In this document: positions 23,292 to 33,045 of the stretch, one piece after another
Layout: the number at the start of each line of letters is the position of its first letter
How positions within the stretch are numbered: position 1 is the first letter of the stretch
DNA from: Rhynochetos jubatus
Taxonomy: Eukaryota; Chordata; Aves; Eurypygiformes; Rhynochetidae
Direction of reading: 5' to 3'
DNA: 64,000 nucleotides
Assembly (NCBI GenBank): GCA_027574665.1
Contig: CM050662.1
Span: forward strand, 3,006,501 to 3,070,500
Translations under genes and position numbers: made by a program
Notes under the pieces: model-generated
The model's input: only the letters and a program-made list of their open reading frames with translations
Told to the model about the DNA's origin: nothing
Database searches by the model: none

Positions 23292-26200
23292 CTCCTTCCT
23301 TGGCATATCCCAGAGCTGGGCAGAGCCATGGTTCATTTGTGCCATATGCATATGATAGCAGATGGGGGTTGGGGGGAATATCCAGTTGCACCATACCTCT
23401 GAAGAGTGGTTAGCTATAGCTGAGCAGGTCTTCTTTGGAGTCAAATGAGCCGTCCTGAGTGTTGATGACAGTTGCACTGTGGTAAGCAGGATGAAGTGAG
23501 TCAGTTAGCTCAGGTTAGTGAACATATGTCTTGCCAATACAGTTTTGGGTATGCCTTGCATGAGTAAACGGTGGAGGCTGAGGTCAGCTTGCAACCACTT
23601 GCAAATCCTTGGCAGAAAGTTTGCTGCTAATGATATTTCCTTCCCTTTGCAAAATGAGAGCCAAGGGGAGCACTTGCAGGGTCGAGCACTGGGAGGGGAA
23701 CGTAGCCTCTCTGCGTCATGCCCCAGTGTGGGCTGGGGAGGTGGTGATGCAAATGGAGCTGGGAGCCATCAGCTGCCAGTGGCAGATCCAGGCATCACTT
23801 TCTACAGTGTAATATGCAAAGCTGAAGGATGGCCACAGAGCAGTCCCTCCTGTCCGTGTCTCACTTCATGTTTTAACTCCTGATTGTTCTGATTTCCATG
23901 GAAGTTTTGTGATGATGTTTGCTTCGGGGTGGGTGTGGGTGTGGGTGGGATTGCAGACTACCCCCAGTCGCTTGCAGGGCTCCACTGAGCTGGACTGTGG
24001 CTCTGAGCACGATGGTGAATCCTCCACCGAGGTGTTGTTTTAAAAATGCTATTACAAGCCCTGCGTGACTTGTAATATGCTGTCTCCGGGTGATGTCTAA
24101 TGTCCTGACTGAACAAACAGCAGTCAGGAAGGTGTTTGCTCATGGCAGGCAGCTTCTGTGCTTCTTCCTCGGTGGAAATTCTGCAGCTTAATTTGAGAGC
24201 TTTCAATTACAGGAACGCTTTGATCCTCAGGGGTGAGGCAGGATAGCGGATCCAGCAGAGGCTTGGGTGGGGGGAACTGATGGGTTTCCTGGTGCCTGTA
24301 ATGTGTCCCTTTCCCAGGAGGCTGTGAGTAGGAGAGACTGGTTCCTTGGAGCAGAAGGAAGTGAGGTGCAGCAGAAGCTGTGCATGGGTGTGGGGCTGCG
24401 TGTGCCGCCTGCTCGTTGTGGCTGAATCACAGGCGGAGGCAGAAGCCTCTCAGAATTATTTTATGCCTTTTCTTTTTTTTTTTTTCCTCTTGCGTCATTG
24501 CTCAGACTCAGCACTTTTGGTTTGTAGCAGGTGGGAATGGCTGCAGCAGCTGTAGGAGCAAGTGTTCCTCTGCATTGTGTGGGCTGTGCTACAGCTGGGG
24601 GCAAGGATGTCCTCTCCATCAAAGGGTCCTGCCCCTTCTGGGGCAGATGGGGGGCAGTAGCTGATTTGAGAGTAGGGTGGAAGGAGGTGGTAGCAGGGAG
24701 GCAGTAAGCTTAAGCCGTAGCCATTGGTCCCTCCTGCTCCCCAGTATTACACTGAAAAGGCACTGGTAGTGAGAAACCAGGTGGCACTGGGCCATGGATT
24801 TTCAGTGTTTGTGGTCAGAGAAAATCCAGCCACGGACCACGTCAAGCCTGCAAAGGCTTTACACCTCTTTGCTCTGCAGGCCAGCAGCCAGACCCCCAAA
24901 CCTATGCAGTGGGGATGGTGCTGGCCCCATCTGGGGGCTGTGGCAGGTGGTGTGTCATGCCATGAGGGATCCTACCCTGCCGGATCTCCAGTGATCCCTC
25001 AGCTCCCTGGATCAGCTGAGTCTGAGCCTTTCCACAGAGTGAGCTCTGGCCCTCTGGAACAGGGACATGTCTTTCTCCATCCTAGATACCCATATCCTTC
25101 CTGCCTTCCCACCATCCCCATGCCGGGCTTTGGCAGGCCTAAGCAACAGCAGGGTCCCTCGTGTGAAGCCCATCCTTTGCTCCAGCCCCTTGGTGACCTT
25201 GGCACACTGACTGGATTGTCTTGGACCATGTGGGCTTCACAGGGGGCTTCTGCTGAGGCACCACAGCACCAAACCCATTTCCAGGGGTGCAGCACCCTGT
25301 GTTGCCAGTGACAATGTCTCATCCAGCTCTGCTGGCCAGGGATGGGGACAGGGCACATGCTAGCGTCAAGGTTACTGTGACAGCTTCCTGCTGGTGGCAC
25401 CGTCGGAAGCCACCGGGGAATGAGTACGTCCGAAAGGTCTCTGGATGCTGGGGAATCCACATGTCTAGCATTTTCCTGGGTTGGCCCTTTAAGAATGCCT
25501 TCTCCGACCCCCTCCCGGAGCTGGCAGTAGGTGGGACCCGGGCGGGGTTCTGCACCAATCGTGAGGTTCCTTGCTCCGTCTCTCCCTGACTGACAGCAGG
25601 CTGGTCCCACCCCGTGGCTCTTGGAATGGGCGGGGGGGGGGGGGGGGCGGAGCTGCAGGGGGAGGGGAAGTCCCTCGAGGGCAGCACCTCCATCGTCTCT
25701 GTCTTCACCCAGAAGGCTGGTGGCCCTGTCAGTGTCCACCATGCCGGGCCCCTAGCCTCTCTCGTCCGTTCCCTCAGGTCCCCTTGGTGCCCAGGTGGTG
25801 GGGACGGGCAGGGTTCCCAGCAGGAGCTGGCTCCCCTGCCTGCCACACCACTGTGGACCCCAGCTCCACAGGGTCTGCATGCACCCAAGGGTGGTCAGGG
25901 TGGCTTTGAGTGCACCAAGGACAGGCCTCCAGGGCATGCCTGCCCGAGGCTTCTGCAGGGATATAAACCAAGCTAACAACCTGCAGTTTGCCACCATGCC
26001 CTGGGACAGGGAATGGGAGAAATTACTGCTCTGCTTCCCCCTGGGGGTGCCAAGATCCCTGCTTTTTGCCTTCTGGAAGATTGTTCAACTGCAAAGTTGT
26101 GGCTACCACAGAATTTCGCTATGTGTGGTGGTGGGAGCCAGGTAGGAGGCTCAGGTCTCCTTCCCAGTCTGATGGCCTGGCCTGATCTTGTGATTTGGGG

Positions 26201-26830
26201 GTGTCTAGTGGGCTTCTTGGCTGGCTCTGTGCATTTGCTGCAACTCGGGTACTGTGAAGGTTGGCCCTTTCCTTGTCTCAGCGTGGGGAAGGAGCGTCCA
26301 GTTGTGTGTGTGTGTGGAGTAATTGCATTCCAGCTTTGAATGGCTCACCCCTGTCTACCTTCCTACCTTCTGCCTACGACACCCGTGGGGGGCTGACAGG
26401 GGTGGGCATCCCTGTCTCAGCGCAAGCTATCCTGACTGATGGTGGTACTGGTGGCAGTGATGCCTCATGTACAGAGGCAATCATAGGGTCCAGGTACCAG
26501 CCAAAGCATTAGCTGGGGGGGGAGAAAAGGGTTGGGAGAAGAGCCCCTGGCACCTCAGGGCTCTAATAAGCACCTTTTCATCAGGCATGAAAAGTCCTTT
26601 GGCCTGCGTTCACGACAGCTGCCTTTTGCCTGTGGGCACGATGTGAAGCCACCATTGTGGAAGGGGGAGCACACAGGGAGGGCTTGTACCTAGCTTCCAG
26701 GCTGCCAGGACGTGCAGTTACTCTGCAAACGGAAAGCGAGCTGTTGGAGCAAGTGACTCAAGCTGGCAGAGGGGAGGCCGGGGGTGGCAGCCCCGTTGAT
26801 GCCAGCTCGGGCCCCCGCTTCCCACACCTC
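23292..26830. other. Spacer between C3 and C5; no C4-like exon
   Basis: The mammalian order would place PCDHGC4 here. No cadherin reading frame is visible on either strand, only short frames without DXNDN motifs. A run of 16 G lies at 25632-25647 and could also mark an assembly weak point. A T-rich run is at about 24472-24485. Nothing else was recognised. Confidence 0.7.
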
Positions 26831-26870
26831 CAGGGAAGTGCTGCTGGCTGAGAGGGGACGGAGCTCTCGG

Positions 26871-26938
26871 CCAATTGGGCGCTTATCTGAAGCGGGGGGG
26901 TGGGGGGTAGAATCTGCTCTCTCCCCCCTCCCCCCCCT
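26871..26938 (+). promoter_or_regulatory. PCDHGC5: Probable PCDHGC5 promoter, no CSE
   Basis: A palindromic CCAATTGG (26871-26878) is followed by a G-rich run (about 26893-26907) and a C-rich run (about 26922-26938). The latter is about 190 bp before the ATG. No TGCCGCTGT-type CSE is present. The G and C runs could pair or form quadruplex structure. Promoter assignment rests on position and composition only. Confidence 0.5.
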
Positions 26939-27126
26939 TCCACCTCCGCGCCGGGGCTGTGATTCAGTTCCCCTCCCCCAGCCCACCCCCTCTGCTCGGA
27001 GGCTGACAGCCGGAGCCGCAGCCTGCCGGAGCCCCGGAGCTGTATTCAGAGCCGTGGAAGAGAGACCCAGGGATTTTTTCGCAGCTCCCCGGCGCCGGCT
27101 GCGTCCCGGGCCGGACGCGCAAAGAA

Positions 27127-29580
27127 ATGCAGAGCGTCAGCCTCCAGCGACCCGCCTGGAAATGGCAAGTACTGAGTTTGTTTTCACTCTGCGGCTGGGG
27201 CTGGGTCTCCGGGCAGATCCGCTACTCGGTGGTTGAGGAGTCGGAGGTGGGAACCGTAGTGGGGAACGTGGCCCGGGACCTGGGCTTGAAGGTGGAGGAG
27301 CTGCCGGGTCGCAGGCTGCGCCTGGGCTCGGAGGAGAGCCTGCGGCACTTCGCGGTGCGCCTGGACAGCGGGGCGCTGGTGGTGAGCCAGCAGCTGGACC
27401 GGGAGCGGCTGTGCGGAGCGGCTGCCAGCTGCGTGCTGTCCGTGCAGGTGGTGACGGAGAACCCCCTGCAGCTCTTCCGCCTGGAAGTGGAGATCCTGGA
27501 CTTGAACGACAACTCCCCGAGCTTCCCCACCACTCACCGCACTCTGCGTGTTGCTGAGTCTGCCACAGTGGCTACGCGCTTCCCCCTAGAGAGCGCGCAG
27601 GACCCTGATGTGGGCACCAATGCCGTGGGCTCCTACCGGCTGAGCCCCAACTCCCACTTCTCCCTGGATGTCAAGCAGCAGCAGGATGGCAAACTCTTCC
27701 CGGAGCTGGTGCTGGAGCGTGCCCTGGACCGGGAAGAGGAGCCAGAACTGCAGCTGGTGCTGACAGCTGTGGACGGGGGAAGCCCAGCCTGCTCGGGCAC
27801 AGCACAGATAACGGTCGTGGTCCTGGACATCAATGACAATGCGCCCACCTTTGACCGCCCCACGTACAAGGTTCAAGTCCCGGAAAACACACCTGTGGGG
27901 GCCCTGCTCCTCCAGCTCAACGCATCTGACCCTGATGAGGGTCCCAATGGGGAGACGCAGTACTCCTTTGGGGTTCACACCTCCAACTTGGTCCGAAGAC
28001 TCTTTACCCTGGATCCCCATAGTGGCAAGGTCCAGGTGAGTGGGACCCTGGATTTTGAGGAATCACCTTTCTATGAAATCTATGTGCGAGCCCATGATGG
28101 AGGGGTCCCGGAGATGGAGGGCCACTGTGTGCTACAGGTGGAAGTGGAGGATGTCAATGACAACCCCCCAGAGGTGTTGCTCACCTCCCTGCTGAACCCC
28201 GTGCCAGAAGACACCCCACCAGAGACTGTTGTGGGGCTCTTCAATGTACGGGACCGAGACTCAGGGGCCAATGGGGATGTGAGCTTGGAGATCTCCCCCA
28301 ATGTGCCTTTCAGCGCCAGGTCCCTTCAGAACCACTTCTCCCTGGTCACCCGAGAGAGCCTGGACCGAGAGTCCACCTCACAGTACATAGTGGAGCTGAT
28401 TGTCCAGGATGGTGGGTCTCCCACCCTCACTACGACACTCACACTGCTCCTCAACATATCTGATGTGAATGACAACCCTCCATGCTTCTTGCAGCCCTCC
28501 TATGATGCCTTCCTCCTGGAGAACAACCCACCTGGCTCCCTGCTGTGCACTGTCTCTGCCTTGGACCCTGATGATGGGGATAATTCCCGGCTTGTTTACT
28601 CCATAGAGAGTGGCCAAGTGCAGGGTGCCCCCACCTCTTCCTTTGTCCACATTAACCCTGATAATGGCAACCTCTATGCTCAGCGCACCTTCGACTTTGA
28701 GCTGCTGCAGGTTCTGCCGGTCACTGTGGCTGTGCGGGACTCGGGGTCCCCTCCACTCCATGCCAACGTTACTGTCTACATCTTCGTGCTGGACCAGAAT
28801 GACCACCCCCCCACCATCCTGCACCCTGCCAGTGATGGTGACATCTTGGCACCGCAGAGGGTCCCGCTGTCTGCCCCACCGGGATACCTGGTCACCAAGG
28901 TGACAGCAGTGGATGCGGATGCTGGGCACAATGCCTGGCTCTCATATCGACTGCTGCCACAGTCCACCGACCCTTCCTTGTTCCATGTGTCACTGTACAC
29001 TGGGGAGGTGCGGACGGCGCGTGCCCTCCAGGACATGGACGTGGTGGCGCAGCAGCTCGTTGTTCAGGTGTCGGACAATGGCGACCCACCGCTCTCCACC
29101 ACTGCCACTATCACCATAGCCCTGGAGGAGGCAGCCCTGGAGGAGAGCTACAAGCCTCGGGATTTCCTGGCTGGTGCCAAGGAGAACCCAGACCTGACCC
29201 TATACCTGATCATCGCACTGGCAGCCGTTAGCACCGTGGCGCTTGCTACTGTCACCCTCCTGGCTGCCCGGTGCCTCCGGCGCAGGGGCCGTGCCGCCGC
29301 CGCGCGCTGCTGCTGCTGCTGGCTCAGTGAGTCGCCCTCCCGGGACTTCTTCAAGCACTCCAGCCCCAAGCTCCAGCTCAGCTCCGACGGCACCCTCAAG
29401 TACATGGAGGTCACCCTGCGACCCACCGACTCCCAGTCCCAGTGCTACAGCACCTGCTTCTCCCCCGGCTCCGACCGGAGTGACTTCACCTTCCTGCGGC
29501 CTTGCCCACCCCCCGCGACCCTACCGAGGGAAACCGGGGCATTTCTCTCTGCTACCGGTACGCTGCGGGACCCCGGCCAG
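27127..29580 (+). CDS. PCDHGC5: Protocadherin gamma-C5 variable exon
   Basis: This exon has 818 codons, about 942 residues with the constant tail. The start at 27127 gives a signal peptide with WKWQVLSLFSLCGWGWVSG, then QIRYSVVEESE; this N-terminus is strongly C5-like. CX5C is present (LCGAAASC). The linkers are at about 125 (DLNDNSP), 234 (DINDNAP), 342 and 446 (DVNDNPP) and 556 (DQNDHPP, with histidine where asparagine is usual). The helix is at about 692-714, followed by an arginine/cysteine-rich stretch (RCCCCW). The cytoplasmic block DGTLKYMEVTLRPTDSQSQ, then CYSTCFSPGSDRSDFTFLRP, is the hallmark of C5. The donor is CAG|GTGAGA, phase 0. Unspliced reading would add 54 codons. The next variable exon's ATG is only 396 bp past the donor. 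Confidence 0.96.
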
Positions 29581-29761
29581 GTGAGAGCCTATGGGCAGGG
29601 GAAGGCGGTGCTGGCGTGGAGTTATCCGGGTGGCCGGACCGCGCCTTCTCCCCCGGGGCCGCCCTTGTTCGCCCGCCCCGGTGCGAGGGGCGCGGGGGGC
29701 ACCGTCGCTGGGGAAAGCGCCGCGCAGGTTCGCGCCGCGCGGTAACGGTCGGCGGGTTGCG

Positions 29762-29900
29762 ATTGGCTCCGGTGTTGCTGTCCTGGGAAAGGAGCGCGGC
29801 GATTGGAGGAGCGGCGCCGAGCTCGGAGCCAATGGCGGGGCGGCTGCGCGGAGCCCCGGCGCCCCCCCCCCCCCCCACCTCGAACCGCGTCCGCCCCAAT
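29762..29900 (+). promoter_or_regulatory. Probable promoter of the first extra C-type exon: four CCAAT boxes
   Basis: Inverted CCAAT (ATTGG) lies at 29762 and 29802, and direct CCAAT at 29829 and 29896. All fall within 140 bp and end 76 bp before the ATG. A run of 15 C sits at 29862-29876. NF-Y type activation is the family expectation for such boxes. No intact CSE is present. GTGTTGCTGT at 29772-29781, about 200 bp before the ATG, could be a decayed one, but the match is weak. Confidence 0.55.
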
Positions 29901-29975
29901 GAATGGGAGCGGCGAGCGCTGAGCGCGGCCCCAGAGCGCGGAGGGCATCACTCCCCGGCCGCCTACCCGGCAAGG

Positions 29976-32399
29976 ATGCCGAGGGCAGGGAAGGCAGGCC
30001 GGTCCCTGGGGCTGCCGCGTGTCTTCTCTTTCTGTTTGTTCTTGCACAGCTCCTCTGCTCAGATCCGGTACAGCATCCCAGAGGAGCTCACCCGGGGCGC
30101 CTTCGTGGGCAATATCGCGAAGGACCTGGGCACTGATGTGACGAAGCTGGCGGCAGCTAATCTGCAGGTACTGTCCAATTCGGATTCCCAGTACTTCTCC
30201 GTCAATGTTAACACCGGTGTTATAATGGTCAGCGAGCGGATAGACCGGGAGCAGCTCTGCGGGCAGAACCCCCGCTGCTTCCTCCACCTGAAACTTGCGA
30301 TCGAGAACCCAGTGGAGTTTTACCGCATTGAGGTGGAGATCCTGGATATCAATGACAACCCCCCAGCGTTCCCCAGTGACGAGGTTTCCTTGCGCATCTA
30401 TGAGCTGGCGTCCCTGGGTGCCCGCTTCCCCATCCAGCCTGCCCAGGACCTCGATGTGGGCACCAACACCTTGCAGACCTATCACCTGAGTGCCAATGAC
30501 AACTTCAACCTCAACGTGAAGGCGCGCACAGATGGTGGGAAGTTCCCTGAGCTGGTACTGGAGAGGGCCCTGGACCGCGAGCTCAAAGCTTTCCACCACC
30601 TGGTCCTGACCGCTGAAGACGGGGGCTCTCCCCCCCAGTCCAGCAAGACACACATCACTATTCAGGTCCTGGATGCCAATGACAACCACCCGGTCTTTGA
30701 CAGACCGTCGTACGGAGCCCGCTTGGTGGAGAACTCACCACTGGGCACCCTCGTGGTGAAATTAAATGCCACTGATGTGGACGAAGGGCCCAATGGAGAC
30801 ATCCGCTATTCCCTCAGCAGCCACAACTCAGCTGCCCTACGCCAGATCTTTGCCATCGATGAGCAGACTGGTGAGATTCGCATCCAGGGCAACCTGGACT
30901 TTGAGGAGGCAACAGTGTATGAGATCGAAGTGGAGGCCAAGGACATGGGGTCGCCCACAATGGAGGAGCACTGCAGCGTGGTGGTGGAAATCACTGATGT
31001 GAATGACAACGCACCCGAGGTCATTCTTACTTCTTTCTCCAGCTCCCTGAGCGAGGATGCACCCCCAGGCACCGTGGTGGCTGTTATACACGTCAGGGAC
31101 AGGGACTCTGGTGAGCAGGGCAAGGTCCAGTGTCATGTGTCTTCAGATCTTCCCTTCCAGCTGCGTAAGGACTATGAACACCAGTACTCGCTGCTGACTA
31201 GCACCCGTTTGGATCGGGAATATATCGCCTACTACAATGTCACCATCTCTGCCTCAGACCTGGGCAGTCCCCCACTCTCCCGCCACACTGTCTTGCCAAT
31301 CGCCCTGGCAGATGTCAATGACAACGCACCTCAGTTTGAACAAGTGTCCTACGAAGTGCTAGTGGCAGAAAACAACCCGGTGGGCATCATGCTGGTTACA
31401 GTCTCTGCTGCTGACCCTGACTCGGAGCAGAATGCCCGCCTCTCCTACTCCATCCTGCGAGCTGGTGGGACAGATCCAGGCCTGGATCCGACTCGCTACG
31501 TCTCCATACATCCCACAAGTGGTCAGGTCTCTGCCAAACTCCCCCTTGACTATGAGCAAACCACCTATCTCCAGTTCCATGTGGAGGTCTCTGATGGTGG
31601 CTCCCCGGCCCTGAGGAACAGGACACTGGTTCATGTTTTTATAGTGGACCAGAACGACAATGCTCCACGGGTGCATTTCCCCAGGGCCGGGGAGGACTCT
31701 GCTACCCAATTCCGAATCTCCCCCTCCACAGCCCCTCCTGCTCTCATCACCAAGGTGGTGGCAATAGATGCGGATTCAGGGCACAACGCCTGGCTCTCCT
31801 ATCACCTTGTGGAAGCCACAGACCCAGGGCTCTTCAGCGTGGCCCTGCGCTCCGGGGAGATCCGGATCACACGGGCCCTGCAGGAGACGGATGCCTCTGC
31901 CCATGAACTGCTGGTGGTGGTCCAGGACGCTGGGGAGCCCCCGCTCTCCACAGCCATCATGCTGGTGGTGTTGGTGGAGGAGAAGGGCCCAGAGGCTTTG
32001 CAGGGCTCCGAGGCTGGAGCCACCGACAGTGGGGGCTTACCCACGATTACGCTTTATCTGATCGTGTCCCTAGTGCTCATCTCCACCGTCTCGCTGGTGG
32101 GACTGGCCGCGCTGGGCATGCGGTGCCTCCGGCGGGGCTCTGCGCCTGCCAACAAGGGCTGCTGCGTGGAGAGCGTGAACACGCTTCAGCCCCCTCCCAG
32201 CCACATTTTTGGGCACTTGCACTATGAGCCTAAGCAAGGGGACACGGTGATGGGCGTCCAGGTGACAGCCACAGCACCCCCCGCCCCGCGTTACCGCTCC
32301 TGCTTTTCACCAGTGTCGGACATCAGCGAGTTCATGTTTGTGAAAACCTCCACGGGTCCCGCCGGTGCCAACCCGCCAGATCCCACCCGGTGCAGCGAG
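29976..32399 (+). CDS. Protocadherin gamma C-type variable exon, unnamed (first after C5)
   Basis: This exon has 808 codons, about 932 residues with the constant tail. The start at 29976 follows in-frame open sequence but is the one leading into a signal peptide (about 1-28) and QIRYSIPEEL. CX5C is present (LCGQNPRC). The linkers are at about 124 (DINDNPP), 233 (DANDNHP), 341 and 446 (DVNDNAP) and 558 (DQNDNAP). The helix is at about 692-715. The cytoplasmic part is short and lacks the C3, A or B signatures. It contains a C5-like element (YRSCFSPVSDISEFMF). The donor is GAG|GTGAGC, phase 0, in the same register as the others. All features are intact, so it should be expressed. I do not recognise a one-to-one mammalian counterpart. 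It may be an old C-type lost in mammals or a C5-derived copy. Confidence 0.9.
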
Positions 32400-32497
32400 G
32401 TGAGCTCGGGAGTGTGTCCCCAGCCTGACCGCAGCCCCGGCGCCTGCGGGGCTCGGCACCGCCGCGGCTCGGCATATGGCATCCCCGGCTGGCTTTT

Positions 32498-32843
32498 GGG
32501 GGGGGGGGGTGTGTTTGTGCCCACCGGTTCCGCACCCGGCAGCCGGGCGGGGCGGAGCGGGGGTTCCCGCTGCCGGGAGTCCCCGGCGCCCTCCCGGCGC
32601 TGAGGGGGCGGAGTGGCGGCGGCGGTGCAGCGGGGGGGCGGAGGGAGATGCTACAGCGTGCGTATTTTGGGGAAGGCGGTGGAGGAGGGAGGAGGAGGAG
32701 GTAGAGAAAAAGGAGGAGGAGGAGGAGGGGGCTGTGGAGATACGTAAAACTGTCACTCGGTCCATCCCCTCCGCTCGCCGACTCTGTGCCTTTGCGTGCC
32801 GAGAAGCTGCTCAGCCGGCCGGTTTGTGATCGCCCCCCCCCCC
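32498..32843 (+). promoter_or_regulatory. Low-complexity promoter-proximal region of the second extra C-type exon
   Basis: The stretch contains G12 (about 32498-32509), a GGA-repeat tract (about 32681-32731) and C11 (32833-32843), the last about 205 bp before the ATG. Neither a CSE nor a CCAAT box was found. By position the promoter should lie here or just downstream. The call is based on location and base composition. Confidence 0.4.
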
Positions 32844-33045
32844 TCCCCCGCCACTTCCGTCCCTCCCTGACCGGCTCCGACGGCTTCGGCGGCGGCTTCC
32901 TCCCTGCACAACCCTCTCGGCACCCCCAGCCCGGGGCGCAGGGGTTCCGGCGGCTCCCGGGGCCGGCAACGGGGGCGGGGAGGTCGGGGAGGCTGCGCGG
33001 AGCCGCCGCCGCTCCGCGCTGCTCCGCGCGCACAGCCGGCACGGG

